NCBI RefSeq assembly: GCF_000737705.1
Contig: NZ_JPRH01000001.1
Span: 310,001 to 374,000 of the forward strand
From: Chryseobacterium soli
Lineage (GTDB): Bacteria; Bacteroidota; Bacteroidia; Flavobacteriales; Weeksellaceae
Length of the DNA: 64,000 bases
Reading direction: 5' to 3'
Of the stretch, positions 52,662 through 61,600 are shown one piece after another. Each line of letters starts with the position of its first letter. The first letter of the stretch is position 1. The position numbers were made by a program, and so were the translations under genes. The notes beneath the pieces are model-generated. The model was not told the origin of the DNA. It saw only the letters and a program-made list of their open reading frames with translations, and ran no database searches.

Positions 52662-54740
52662 ATGTATCCTCAAAAAATAAAACCATTCCTGTATTTAGGG
52701 ATTTTTTACCTTATTATTTCTTTAGTCATAAGAGTAATATTCTTTTTTCATCCCATTACTACAGCAAGTTTCAGCGTTTTCGAAGTCATTAAAGTTCTTT
52801 CAATAGGCTTTCTGAATGATGCTTTTGTATTCGTCCTTGCCAGTTCAATTTTGGCGATATACTTTTTATTTCTCTCCAACTCAAAATACAAAAAGCCGTA
52901 TGGATATATCATTCTGGGGATTCTTGTCCTCTTTTTCCTGTATATCTGGCTGGTTCCCAACAATATTTTCAAGCAGTATGGCGGATCTATATCAGAAGTA
53001 GCCCTTACCTTTGTAGGAATCAAGGCACTTTTCTTTGCTCTTATGCTGTTTCTTCCCAACCAAAGGATCAAAATACGGAACGTATTATATTTCATCACAT
53101 TACTGCTCTATGTTTTGCTGATTATCTTCAATGCGGTGAGTGAATATTTCTTTTACAATGAATTCGGAGTACGTTATAATTTCATTGCGGTAGATTATCT
53201 TATTTACACCAATGAAGTCATTGGAAATGTAATGGAAAGCTATCCTGTAATTCCGTTATTTTCAGCAATATTGATCGTTACCCTGGCGATTACATGGTTT
53301 ATATTTAAAAAGACGAAAAACGAATTACTGGAATTACCCAATTTTAAACAAAAAATGGTCTTACTGGGATCTTTTATTGTGCTTTCATTGATCAGTGTAT
53401 GGGCGGTATCATCTTTAATGAAGATCAAATCTGAAAATGTTTTTGCAGACGAAATTGAAAATAATGGTCTTCCAAAATTCTACTGGGCATTTACCCATAA
53501 TGAATTGGATTATTTCCAGTTTTATTCCCAAATCGACCAAAGAGAGGCGGAAAAGAATTTTTTAAGCCAGTTTCCGGAACATACGTTAAAAAGAACAATT
53601 ACTGCTGAACAGCCAGAACTTAAGAAGAATGTAGTGCTAATCTCTATTGAGAGCCTTTCTGCAGACTTCATGGAACATTACGGGAACACACAAAAGATCA
53701 CTCCTTTCTTAGACAGTCTGGCGAATCAGTCATTGATGTTTACAAACCTTTATGCAACCGGAAACAGAACGGTAAGAGGACTGGAAGCTTTGACACTTTG
53801 TATCCCTCCGACTGCCGGAGAAAGTATTATTAAAAGAGATGATAATAAAAATAAATTCACAACAGGCAGCGTTTTTAAATCCAAAGGTTACGATGTGAAA
53901 TTTTTATACGGCGGGTATAGCTATTTCGATAATATGTCAGATTTTTTTGGAGGAAACGGCTATGATATTGTAGACCGAAATAACTTCAAACCTGAAGAAA
54001 TCACATTCGCCAATGTTTGGGGAGTGGCGGATGAAGATATGGCGAGAAAAGCCATTCAGGTGATGAATTCGGAGGCGAAATCCGGGAAACCGTTCTTTAA
54101 TCACTGGATGACAGTTTCCAACCACCGACCTTTTACGTATCCTGACGGAAGAATTGATATCCCTGGGACTGCAAAATCCCGTGAAGGAGGCGTAAAATAC
54201 ACCGATTATTCTCTGCGACTGTTTTTTGAAATGGCTAAAAAACAAGACTGGTACAAGAATACCGTTTTCGTGATTATTGCTGACCACTGTGCATCAAGTG
54301 CCGGAAAAACAGAACTTCCGATGGAGAAATACAGAATTCCGGCTATGATATTCTCTGAAGGGTACATCCAACCTCAAAAATTTGACAAACTGATGTCGCA
54401 GATTGATCTTATGCCGACTTTGTTTGGATTGCTTAATTTCAGTTATCAGTCTAAATTTTTAGGCCAGGACGTTTTCAAAAAAGAATTCCAGCCTAAAGCC
54501 TATATTGCTACTTACCAGGATTTGGGATTTGTAAAAGACGGCTACATGACCATCATTTCTCCGGTAAAAAAAGTAAAACAATACTCATTAACCGCAGAAC
54601 AAAGCGATCTGGCTCCTGAATTCAAATACAAATACGATGAGAAATTGCTGAAAAACAATAACGAACAGTTAATTAATGAAACTATTTCTGCCTATCAATC
54701 GACTTCTTATTGGCTGAAAACAAAGCAGCTGAACCGATAG
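52662..54740 (+). CDS. LtaS/OpgB-family phosphoglycerol transferase-like sulfatase
   Basis: 692 residues: five hydrophobic helices in the first 260 residues, then a large periplasmic alkaline-phosphatase/sulfatase-fold domain. The metal and nucleophile set looks complete: VLISIESLSADFMEHYG (metal Glu), YATGNRTVRGLEALTL (catalytic Thr as in LtaS), HWMTVSNHRPFTYP and FVIIADHCASSAGKTELP (Asp-His). In Gram-negatives such enzymes add phosphoglycerol or phosphoethanolamine to periplasmic glucans, lipid A or surface lipids; teichoic acid is not expected here. Single-gene unit. Fold certain, substrate unknown. Confidence 0.92.
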   Translation: MYPQKIKPFLYLGIFYLIISLVIRVIFFFHPITTASFSVFEVIKVLSIGFLNDAFVFVLASSILAIYFLFLSNSKYKKPYGYIILGILVLFFLYIWLVPNNIFKQYGGSISEVALTFVGIKALFFALMLFLPNQRIKIRNVLYFITLLLYVLLIIFNAVSEYFFYNEFGVRYNFIAVDYLIYTNEVIGNVMESYPVIPLFSAILIVTLAITWFIFKKTKNELLELPNFKQKMVLLGSFIVLSLISVWAVSSLMKIKSENVFADEIENNGLPKFYWAFTHNELDYFQFYSQIDQREAEKNFLSQFPEHTLKRTITAEQPELKKNVVLISIESLSADFMEHYGNTQKITPFLDSLANQSLMFTNLYATGNRTVRGLEALTLCIPPTAGESIIKRDDNKNKFTTGSVFKSKGYDVKFLYGGYSYFDNMSDFFGGNGYDIVDRNNFKPEEITFANVWGVADEDMARKAIQVMNSEAKSGKPFFNHWMTVSNHRPFTYPDGRIDIPGTAKSREGGVKYTDYSLRLFFEMAKKQDWYKNTVFVIIADHCASSAGKTELPMEKYRIPAMIFSEGYIQPQKFDKLMSQIDLMPTLFGLLNFSYQSKFLGQDVFKKEFQPKAYIATYQDLGFVKDGYMTIISPVKKVKQYSLTAEQSDLAPEFKYKYDEKLLKNNNEQLINETISAYQSTSYWLKTKQLNR

Positions 54741-54795
54741 TTTTTATCTGATAATAAAGGCTTTATAAAAGTCACCATTGTATGATTTTTTTTAT

Positions 54796-54803
54796 TACTT
54801 TTG
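54796..54803 (+). promoter_or_regulatory. -7 box TACTTTTG for the six-cysteine peptide operon
   Basis: Exact TAnnTTTG match 28 nt before the ATG at 54832. TTG at 54778-54780 is a possible -33 element at a short 15-nt spacing. Confidence 0.5.
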
Positions 54804-54831
54804 AAAAGATAAAACTTTAACCAAAATTATT

Positions 54832-55005
54832 ATGAAAAATCTTAGAAAAATTTCAAGAAGTGAATTAAAATCAGTGAAAGGAGGAGCAGAGTTAAATTGT
54901 CATTGTAGTCCTGGTGATTCTGGATTACCTCCAATAGATACAATCTCACCTGATGCAGAGACATGTTTCAAAACATGTGTATGTTATAGAAAAGGAGGAT
55001 GTTAA
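54832..55005 (+). CDS. Six-cysteine peptide with double-glycine leader
   Basis: 57 codons, ATG at 54832, stop at 55003. The leader MKNLRKISRSELKSVKGG (18 residues) has the double-glycine cleavage site with Val at -4 and Leu at -7, as in peptides processed by C39-type exporters. The 39-residue core has Cys at positions 23, 25, 45, 49, 51 and 57 of the precursor and ends KGGC; the middle is Pro/Asp-rich. No modification enzyme, immunity gene or exporter is adjacent. It is the first of three same-strand genes (55037 and 55887 follow), with only 31 nt to the next. It could be a bacteriocin, a disulfide-rich effector or a signal. No homology search was possible. Confidence 0.75.
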   Translation: MKNLRKISRSELKSVKGGAELNCHCSPGDSGLPPIDTISPDAETCFKTCVCYRKGGC

Positions 55006-55036
55006 GTAAACACTTTAAAATATTATACTTTACCAT

Positions 55037-55909
55037 ATGAAGTATTCATTTTCTAATAAGAGGATATTCTGTATCCTCTTATTTTATTTCTCAGCGGTAA
55101 GTGCTCAGAAAGTTACCTTTATCAACAATACGAATACCTCTGTTACCATTAAAAATGGTGATAAGGAGATTAATATTCAGGATCATGAAAAAAAAGAACT
55201 GGCAGATGTAACAGACATCTTAATGCTTAAAGAAATAGACAGATCCATTTATTTATTCCTGGAACCAACAGAAAAGCTCACCATAACTTTAGAAAAGGCC
55301 TATAAACTACATTACGCTGGTAACCGGGCCTCAGTCTATGAGTACATCAATGGAAATTTAAACGCTGATACCTATGGAAAATCCAATGATTATGTAAAAG
55401 CGATAAAAAATAAAAATCTTGGAGAATTAGCTAAATATTCAGAGTTGCTATTGATAAATATTCTAAGAAATATCAAGCAAACTAGTATTTTACCCACTGA
55501 AAATGATTCTTATGCCACCAAAAAAATGAAAAACTACATCAAATACAATTGGCTAATGACCGTTTTCTCTGCCATTGACAGCCAGAATGATAAAAATTTT
55601 TCCGGACAGGCTCTTAATTATTTCAAAAAATATATTGAAGTTGATCTTCCCCAATACAGATGTGTTACTTTTTACCAATACAGCGTTCTTGAAAATTTAG
55701 CCCGATATAATAACCTATTAGAGAAAAAGCTGCCCACTTATCCTATCATCGAACATACAACAACAGAAAGAGATAACATCAATCAGTTTCTCCCTAAGAC
55801 ATGTCAGAAATATTATTTTTCTAACAAATACGGATATCTCAATCACATCAATAGTCCTGAAAAAGAATACTATAAAAAAATTTTAAATGAAAAATTTAAT
55901 GATCAGTAA
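55037..55909 (+). CDS. Secreted protein of unknown function, downstream of the GG-leader peptide
   Basis: 290 residues with a signal peptide (MKYSFSNKRIFCILLFYFSAVSAQ). Residues 25-105 are beta-rich (KVTFINNTNTSVTIKNGDKEINI ... SIYLFLEPTEKLTITLEK), resembling the N-terminal DUF4369-like module found before thioredoxin domains in Bacteroidetes, but no CxxC thioredoxin motif follows. The remainder is helical and Tyr/Lys/Asn-rich, with single Cys at about 213 and 261. I recognise no family. It ends 23 nt inside the next gene, implying coupled translation with a GLPGLI protein. A role in handling the preceding peptide is speculation from position only. Confidence 0.75.
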   Translation: MKYSFSNKRIFCILLFYFSAVSAQKVTFINNTNTSVTIKNGDKEINIQDHEKKELADVTDILMLKEIDRSIYLFLEPTEKLTITLEKAYKLHYAGNRASVYEYINGNLNADTYGKSNDYVKAIKNKNLGELAKYSELLLINILRNIKQTSILPTENDSYATKKMKNYIKYNWLMTVFSAIDSQNDKNFSGQALNYFKKYIEVDLPQYRCVTFYQYSVLENLARYNNLLEKKLPTYPIIEHTTTERDNINQFLPKTCQKYYFSNKYGYLNHINSPEKEYYKKILNEKFNDQ

Positions 55910-56723
55910 AGAGATTTTATTAAAAACTGTCATTCTATCCTTCGCCTTTTGGTCATCAAGTTTTTTTACACAAAACTATCAGGTTACCTACGAAGTAAAG
56001 TTTAAGCCAAAAAAAGAAAGTGATTCGCTGGTCAAAGAATATATGGTCTTAAAAATTATTAAAGGGCAAAGTATTTTCTATAATGTAAATAAAGAAAAAA
56101 TAGATTCTCTGGTAAGAATAAATAACTTTAAAGCAGTTTATACGATTAACAGCTCTTTATTAAGATTACAGGTGTCTAAAAGTCTATCTAAAGATTACAG
56201 TACAATAGGAGTTACTTTTAACCAGTTCAAGTATTGGTACAAAGAAAAAAATCCAAGATATTATGACCTTAAAAAGTATGGCCCCTTTAAGGAATATACC
56301 GCCAATGAAGCCTTCACCGACTTTGGGCAGAGAAAGTGGCATATTTTATATACCCCTGATATCCCAATCAATGATGGGCCTTATATTTTTTCAGGACTTC
56401 CAGGTTTAGTGATAAAAGCGGAATCTATAGATGGAGATTACAGTTTCGAAGCTATTGAAATCAAAAAATTAACTGATTCACTGCTATTAACAGAAAATAA
56501 AGAAAATATAAAAAAAGATAAACTGATGAAAAATATTGGTGATTTTATTAAAGATCCTGCTTCTCATCGCATTAATTTCAAAAATGATTTTGGAGACAGT
56601 TTTACCTATGAATTCGGCGGAGCAAGGGATACAAGCTATAACAAAACAAATGAAATCATACAAAAAGTTCTTCAGGATTTTAATAATTATCCGGATAAAG
56701 ATATTCCAGTCATAACATTTTAG
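55887..56723 (+). CDS. GLPGLI family secreted protein
   Basis: 278 residues from the ATG at 55887; an ATG at 55899 would remove four residues and is an equally good start. Signal peptide ends near FFTQ. The family motif appears as YIFSGLPGLVIKAES (GLPGL at 170-174), preceded by the usual FGQRKWHILYTPDIPINDGPY block. GLPGLI proteins (TIGR01200) are Bacteroidetes-specific and of unknown function. This copy lacks the Gly-rich tail and C-terminal NPIEL of the two paralogues at 57.7-59.5 kb and ends VITF. It overlaps the upstream orphan by 23 nt. Confidence 0.88.
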   Translation: MKNLMISKEILLKTVILSFAFWSSSFFTQNYQVTYEVKFKPKKESDSLVKEYMVLKIIKGQSIFYNVNKEKIDSLVRINNFKAVYTINSSLLRLQVSKSLSKDYSTIGVTFNQFKYWYKEKNPRYYDLKKYGPFKEYTANEAFTDFGQRKWHILYTPDIPINDGPYIFSGLPGLVIKAESIDGDYSFEAIEIKKLTDSLLLTENKENIKKDKLMKNIGDFIKDPASHRINFKNDFGDSFTYEFGGARDTSYNKTNEIIQKVLQDFNNYPDKDIPVITF

Positions 56724-56771
56724 TGGTGGTAAACATTTATTTTATAAATTTACCTACACAAAAAAAATACT

Positions 56772-57629
56772 ATGAGATGGACAGACGACAGAAGTGATAA
56801 TGTTGATGACCGCCGAGGCACCGGAGGAGGTGGAGGTATGATTGTAGGAGGCGGATTGGGAACATTAATTATTGCTGCTATAGTTTTCTTTTTAGGCGGC
56901 GATCCTTCTTCTTTACTTTCTTCTGGCGGTGGAAATGCACCTGCAAAGACTGAACAGAGAACATTAACCCCTGAAGAACTTCATATCCGGGAATTTATAA
57001 AAATGCTCACCGCTGAAAATGAACAGACATGGACATCTATTTTTACAGCTAACGGAATGCAATATACTCCGGCTACAGTCGTGTTATTTGAAAATAATAC
57101 CACTTCAGAATGTGGACCTGCCGAGTCGGCAATGGGACCTTTCTACTGCCCGGCAGACCAAAAGGTGTATATGGATATGAGCTTTTTTAATGAACTTCAG
57201 GAAAAGTTTGGAGCCAAAGTGACGGAATTTACAGTGGCTTATGTTTTAGCACATGAAATGGGTCATCACGTACAGACCTTATTAGGAACCACTCAAAAAG
57301 TAGATGCGCTGAGAAGAAGCGGACGCTATTCTGAAGCCGACCTAAACAGAGTATCTGTCGCTACAGAATTACAGGCTGATTTTTATGCCGGTGTCTGGGC
57401 AAAAAACACAGATGATAAGGAACATATTTTACAGCCCGGGGATTTGCAGTCTGCCATTGATGCCGCACAGGCCGTTGGGGATGACAATATCCAGAAAAAA
57501 TCTCAGGGATATGTAAATCAGGAAAGCTTTACGCATGGATCTTCTGCACAACGTAAAGAATGGTTTATGAAAGGCTATAATACCGGAGACATTAAGCAGG
57601 GTGATACCTTCAACCAGCTTTTAAAATAA
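56772..57629 (+). CDS. Neutral zinc metallopeptidase (YpfJ family)
   Basis: 285 residues. It starts MRWTDDRSDNVDDRRG, the typical YpfJ opening, followed by a Gly-rich stretch and one transmembrane helix (about 24-42). The catalytic HEMGHH is at 161-166 (zinc His161, His165, catalytic Glu162), with ELQADFYAGVWA about 37 residues on carrying the likely third ligand. The C-terminus HGSSAQRKEWFMKGYNTGD is conserved. Substrate and physiological role are unknown across the family. Same strand as the GLPGLI gene 48 nt upstream, so it could belong to that transcript. Confidence 0.92.
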   Translation: MRWTDDRSDNVDDRRGTGGGGGMIVGGGLGTLIIAAIVFFLGGDPSSLLSSGGGNAPAKTEQRTLTPEELHIREFIKMLTAENEQTWTSIFTANGMQYTPATVVLFENNTTSECGPAESAMGPFYCPADQKVYMDMSFFNELQEKFGAKVTEFTVAYVLAHEMGHHVQTLLGTTQKVDALRRSGRYSEADLNRVSVATELQADFYAGVWAKNTDDKEHILQPGDLQSAIDAAQAVGDDNIQKKSQGYVNQESFTHGSSAQRKEWFMKGYNTGDIKQGDTFNQLLK

Positions 57630-57645
57630 TCTCTTTTTAAAAATA

Positions 57646-57680
57646 AAAATCCCTGAAGTTATTCTTCAGGGATTTTGTTT
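57646..57680. terminator. Bidirectional terminator
   Basis: AAAATCCCTGAAG (57646-57658) with CTTCAGGGATTTT (57664-57676), perfect 13-bp stem, 5-nt loop, between the convergent zinc protease and GLPGLI genes. Confidence 0.9.
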
Positions 57681-58516
57681 TATTGCAGTTCTATCGGGTT
57701 GCTGTTTTTCTTAGCTTCTTCTTTTACCCTCTCTTCCATTCTTTTTCTCATATCCGCAGGATTTTGGTTGCCGCCACCGCCACCTGCTCTCGGTGGAGCA
57801 GGAAAGCCACCACCTCCATTTTGCATAAATGATATCGGATCGGTCTTATATTTTTGTTGTTGCTTCAGGTAATCTGTTCTCTTAACTTTCAGGGTGTTTC
57901 CAAACTGATTTAAAGTAGGAATTTCAGCAATTTTATAATTCTTCATCAGGTCGAAAGAATATTCACCTTTATCATCTTCAACTTTAACAATAAGCCCGGG
58001 AAGTCCACTAAACTTATAAGGTCCGTCCTGATAAGGCAGATCTGTTGTAAACCAAGCTGTCCATTTTCTTCCTCCAAAATCGGTGGTTGCTTTTTGAACC
58101 TTATATTCTCCTATCTTAGAAGTTTCGGAAGACATCTTCCAATTCAAAGGGCGATCCTCTTCGTAAACGTAAATATCTCTTCCTATTCTGTCTTTATAAT
58201 ATACTTTCTGACTGGATTTATCTTTTTCAACAGAATAGTTGATATTGGTCCTAAATCCTTCCAGCTGCTCTCTATTAATTGAGCCTCTTCCGCCTCCGCC
58301 CTGAAAGGCTTTCTGTAAAGTAGAATCTCTTTTCGCTCTGTTTTCAGAATAAAACAGGGATTTTTCTGCTGAAATATCTAAATATGCATGTTCTGTTTTA
58401 ATATCATTTTTATTTTCAGCGTCTGGTTTCATCGTAACTTGATACACAAACCGGTTGGTCTGCGCAAAAACATTCTGTATAAACAGCGCTAAAGCAATGA
58501 TGCCTATTTTTTTCAT
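57680..58516 (-). CDS. GLPGLI family secreted protein, Gly-rich tail
   Basis: 278 residues, signal peptide MKKIGIIALALFIQNVFAQ. FGGRKWTAWFTTDLPYQDGPYKFS precedes GLPGLIVKVED, with GLPGLI at 171-176. After the core domain a low-complexity Gly/Pro/Asn segment (about 234-256) leads to a charged helix and the last residues NSNPIELQ. A second Gly-rich patch is at 73-77. Function unknown. It starts 7 nt after the stop of another GLPGLI gene, so the two form a tandem pair, probably from duplication. Confidence 0.9.
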   Translation of the reverse strand: MKKIGIIALALFIQNVFAQTNRFVYQVTMKPDAENKNDIKTEHAYLDISAEKSLFYSENRAKRDSTLQKAFQGGGGRGSINREQLEGFRTNINYSVEKDKSSQKVYYKDRIGRDIYVYEEDRPLNWKMSSETSKIGEYKVQKATTDFGGRKWTAWFTTDLPYQDGPYKFSGLPGLIVKVEDDKGEYSFDLMKNYKIAEIPTLNQFGNTLKVKRTDYLKQQQKYKTDPISFMQNGGGGFPAPPRAGGGGGNQNPADMRKRMEERVKEEAKKNSNPIELQ

Positions 58517-58523
58517 TTTTAAT

Positions 58524-59477
58524 TTATTTTAATTCAATTGGGTTTTGGCTTATGCCGCTTTTAAAAGGAAGATTTTCTGTACCGGTATTTGAAATGGAAG
58601 CAGAATTATCTTCCATTCCTCTGTGTGACATTCCGCCACCGCCTGAATGGCCGCCGCCGCCCATTCCGCCACCTCTCATGCCGCCCATTCCGCCGCCATG
58701 TTTTCCACCTCCGCCTGCAAAGTTCTGCGTCCGTCCATCACCACCTCCTGCCTGAAGTCTTTTATTTTTCAAAAATTCCAGTTCCATTGCAGCTTTATCA
58801 CTGTGGAAATTAACTCTTGTACTTTGTCTTGCATCAGAAGAAACAGGCTCTTCAAAAGCATTTTTCAACATCACTTTTTTAACAAGATCGAATTTATAAT
58901 CTCCTTTATCGTCTTCTAATTTCACGATCAGACCCGGTAATCCGGAAAATTTATAGGGTCCGTCCGAAACAGCAATCTGTTTGGTAAACCATGCCGTCCA
59001 GACTCTTCCTCCAAAATTGGCAACCGCTTTCTGAGCAGGATATCCGTTTTGCTGCCCCGTATCATTCAGAATATCCCATTGTATAGGCCTGTCTTCCTGA
59101 TAATAAATTTGCTTCCCGGCTACTCTATCATAATAATATACCTTATGATCAGGAATATTTTTGGTAATGTAATAGTCAAAAAAAGTAGGCTCAGCATGTT
59201 TTCCTATGCCAAGCTTGGAAAAATCTTTTTTTTCTTTTTTGTTCTCTTCTTTTTCATCCATTTTCATTGTGGTGAATAAAGAATCTTTAATCAGCTTGTG
59301 TTCACTGATAAATAAAGAGCGGTTTTCTTTAACATCCAAAAATGTTCTTTCACTTTTCATGCTTACCAGATTGATTGAATCCGGATTGACTAAAGTTTCA
59401 TAAATGTATCTTACCGTCTGTCCATAGGACATCGTTAATAAAAACAACCCAAAAAAAACGAGGAGTTTCTTTTTCAT
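58524..59477 (-). CDS. GLPGLI family secreted protein, extended Gly/His-rich tail
   Basis: 317 residues, signal peptide MKKKLLVFFGLFLLTMSYGQ. FGGRVWTAWFTKQIAVSDGPY then KFSGLPGLIVKLED, GLPGLI at 179-184. A Lys/Glu-rich loop (about 73-86) sits in the first half. The tail at about 243-281 is more than half Gly with interspersed Met, His and Arg, and the protein ends SQNPIELK, matching the last residues of the downstream paralogue. First gene of the pair; -7 box upstream. Met/His-rich composition could bind metal, which is speculation. Confidence 0.9.
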   Translation of the reverse strand: MKKKLLVFFGLFLLTMSYGQTVRYIYETLVNPDSINLVSMKSERTFLDVKENRSLFISEHKLIKDSLFTTMKMDEKEENKKEKKDFSKLGIGKHAEPTFFDYYITKNIPDHKVYYYDRVAGKQIYYQEDRPIQWDILNDTGQQNGYPAQKAVANFGGRVWTAWFTKQIAVSDGPYKFSGLPGLIVKLEDDKGDYKFDLVKKVMLKNAFEEPVSSDARQSTRVNFHSDKAAMELEFLKNKRLQAGGGDGRTQNFAGGGGKHGGGMGGMRGGGMGGGGHSGGGGMSHRGMEDNSASISNTGTENLPFKSGISQNPIELK

Positions 59478-59509
59478 AATTATTTCTTTTATAGATATAA
59501 AATCCGGTT

Positions 59510-59517
59510 CAAAGTTA
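59510..59517 (-). promoter_or_regulatory. -7 box TAACTTTG for the GLPGLI pair
   Basis: Exact TAnnTTTG match on the minus strand, 33 nt before the ATG at 59477; no -33 element at usual spacing. Confidence 0.4.
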
Positions 59518-59631
59518 AATCAAAAACAGATTCTTCAGATTGACAATAGAAAATTTATATAATTTTAACAGTACCAATCATATTTATAATGATCTTAATA
59601 AGAACGGAATCATTAAAATAGATATCTTCAA

Positions 59632-59663
59632 TTTGAGATTGCGGAAATTAGTTCGTATTTTTG
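59632..59663 (+). promoter_or_regulatory. Promoter of the suf operon
   Basis: TTTG (59632-59635), 20-nt spacer, TATTTTTG (59656-59663): a full Bacteroidetes promoter 28 nt before the sufA-like ATG. Confidence 0.65.
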
Positions 59664-59691
59664 CATGATTAAATCATTCTAAATAAATACA

Positions 59692-60021
59692 ATGATAAAA
59701 GTTTCAGATTACGCAAAGGAAAAAGCGATCCAATTGATGACAGAGGATGGCTTCAACCCTACTGAAGATTATATAAGAGTTGGGGTAAAAAGCGGAGGAT
59801 GTTCTGGATTAGAATATGTTTTAAAGTTTGACAACCAGAAAACAGATACAGATCAAGTTTTTGAAGACAATAATATCAAAATTATTATAGATAAAAAGTC
59901 GATCCTCTATTTAGCGGGTACCACTCTTGAATATTCAGGAGGTTTAAACGGAAAAGGATTTGTATTCAACAATCCTAATGCATCCAGAACATGTGGTTGT
60001 GGAGAGAGTTTTTCTTTATAA
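59692..60021 (+). CDS. sufA: A-type Fe-S carrier protein (SufA/IscA family)
   Basis: 109 residues, normal size. Accepts and delivers Fe-S clusters. The three ligand cysteines are present: GVKSGGCSGLEY near residue 37 and TCGCGESF at the C-terminus (CGCG). It heads a same-strand run sufA-sufB-sufC-sufD, which supports SufA over ErpA or IscA. 57 nt to sufB. Confidence 0.93.
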   Translation: MIKVSDYAKEKAIQLMTEDGFNPTEDYIRVGVKSGGCSGLEYVLKFDNQKTDTDQVFEDNNIKIIIDKKSILYLAGTTLEYSGGLNGKGFVFNNPNASRTCGCGESFSL

Positions 60022-60078
60022 GGAAAGACAGTAGATAATATCAGACTCAGACTATGTTCTGAAATCTAAAAAAAAACA

Positions 60079-61527
60079 ATGAGTAAATATACTGAAGACG
60101 ACTTAAGAGTTGATCTAGAAAATAAAAAATACGAATTCGGTTGGGAAACGAAGATCGATTATGAAGATTTCCCCATTGGATTAAATGAAGATGTTATTCG
60201 TGCTATTTCTGCTAAAAAAGAAGAGCCGCAATGGATGACAGACTGGCGTTTGGAATCTTTCAAGATCTGGCTGAAAATGGAAGAACCTACTTGGGCAAAT
60301 ATCAAGTATGAAAAACCGAATTTTCAGGGAATCCGTTATTATGCAGCACCGAAATCAAATCCTGAACTGGCAAGTCTGGATGAGGTAGATCCGGAATTAC
60401 TAAAAACGTTTGCAAAACTTGGTATCAATATCGAGGAACAAAAAAGACTTTCAGGGGTAGCAGTAGATATCGTTATCGATTCTGTTTCTGTGAAAACAAC
60501 GTTCCAGGATACTTTGATGGAAAAAGGAATTATTTTCTGTTCCATTTCAGAAGCCATTAAAAATCACCCTGACCTGGTGAAGAAATATCTTGGAAAAGTA
60601 GTTCCAAGAGGTGATAATTTTTACGCCGCACTAAATTCCGCAGTATTTTCTGACGGAAGTTTCTGCTATATTCCTAAAGGAGTAAGATGCCCAATGGAAT
60701 TATCTACTTATTTCCGTATTAACCAAGCCGGAACAGGTCAGTTTGAAAGAACTCTGGTTATTGCTGATGAGGGAAGTTACGTATCTTATCTTGAGGGCTG
60801 TACAGCTCCATCAAGAGATGAAAACCAGCTTCATGCTGCTGTTGTAGAGCTTATTGCTTTAGATGATGCTGAAATCAAATATTCTACCGTTCAAAACTGG
60901 TATCCCGGAAATGAAGAAGGAAAAGGAGGTGTTTTCAACTTTGTAACCAAAAGAGGAATTTGCGAAAGAAATGCAAAAATATCCTGGACCCAGGTTGAAA
61001 CCGGTTCTGCAGTAACCTGGAAATATCCGTCTTGTATATTGAAAGGGGACAATTCTATCGGAGAGTTCTACTCTATTGCTGTGACGAATAATCACCAATA
61101 TGCAGATACCGGAACGAAAATGATCCATATTGGAAAAAATACGAGATCAACCATTATTTCAAAAGGTATTTCAGCAGGAAAATCACAAAACTCATACAGA
61201 GGATTGGTAAAAGTAATGCCTTCAGCAAAAGGAGCCAGAAACTTTTCTCAATGTGACTCTTTACTGATGGGTAATGAGTGTGGTGCCCATACATTCCCTT
61301 ATATTGAAATTAAAGATCCAACAGCGCAATTAGAACACGAAGCAACCACTTCAAAAATCGGAGAAGATCAAATCTTCTACTGTAACCAGAGAGGAATTGA
61401 TACGGAAAGAGCAATTGCACTGATTGTGAATGGTTTCAGCAAAGAAGTTCTGAACAAACTACCAATGGAATTCGCAATTGAAGCCCAAAAATTACTGGAA
61501 ATTTCTCTGGAAGGTTCTGTTGGATAA
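60079..61527 (+). CDS. sufB: Fe-S scaffold subunit SufB
   Basis: Scaffold of the SufBCD complex, where clusters are built. 482 residues. Family blocks are [62 protein letters not shown] and the C-terminal [19 protein letters not shown], which holds the Cys implicated in cluster assembly, then [15 protein letters not shown]. Second gene of the suf run, 73 nt before sufC. Confidence 0.96.
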   Translation: MSKYTEDDLRVDLENKKYEFGWETKIDYEDFPIGLNEDVIRAISAKKEEPQWMTDWRLESFKIWLKMEEPTWANIKYEKPNFQGIRYYAAPKSNPELASLDEVDPELLKTFAKLGINIEEQKRLSGVAVDIVIDSVSVKTTFQDTLMEKGIIFCSISEAIKNHPDLVKKYLGKVVPRGDNFYAALNSAVFSDGSFCYIPKGVRCPMELSTYFRINQAGTGQFERTLVIADEGSYVSYLEGCTAPSRDENQLHAAVVELIALDDAEIKYSTVQNWYPGNEEGKGGVFNFVTKRGICERNAKISWTQVETGSAVTWKYPSCILKGDNSIGEFYSIAVTNNHQYADTGTKMIHIGKNTRSTIISKGISAGKSQNSYRGLVKVMPSAKGARNFSQCDSLLMGNECGAHTFPYIEIKDPTAQLEHEATTSKIGEDQIFYCNQRGIDTERAIALIVNGFSKEVLNKLPMEFAIEAQKLLEISLEGSVG

Positions 61528-61600
61528 TAAAAATAAATCAAGAATAAGCGGTAAGAAGTGATTATTCAATTACCTATTACCAAATGTCATATTAAAACTT

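Noticed and set aside
52662..54740. Lipoteichoic acid synthesis as the role of the LtaS-like protein
   Set aside because: The organism is Gram-negative by its lipoprotein, outer membrane and T9SS genes, so another phosphoglycerol or phosphoethanolamine acceptor is more likely.
58552..58919. Several overlapping plus-strand frames rich in Pro and Arg/His
   Set aside because: Antisense to the Gly-rich GLPGLI tail; composition is a mirror effect of Gly codons.
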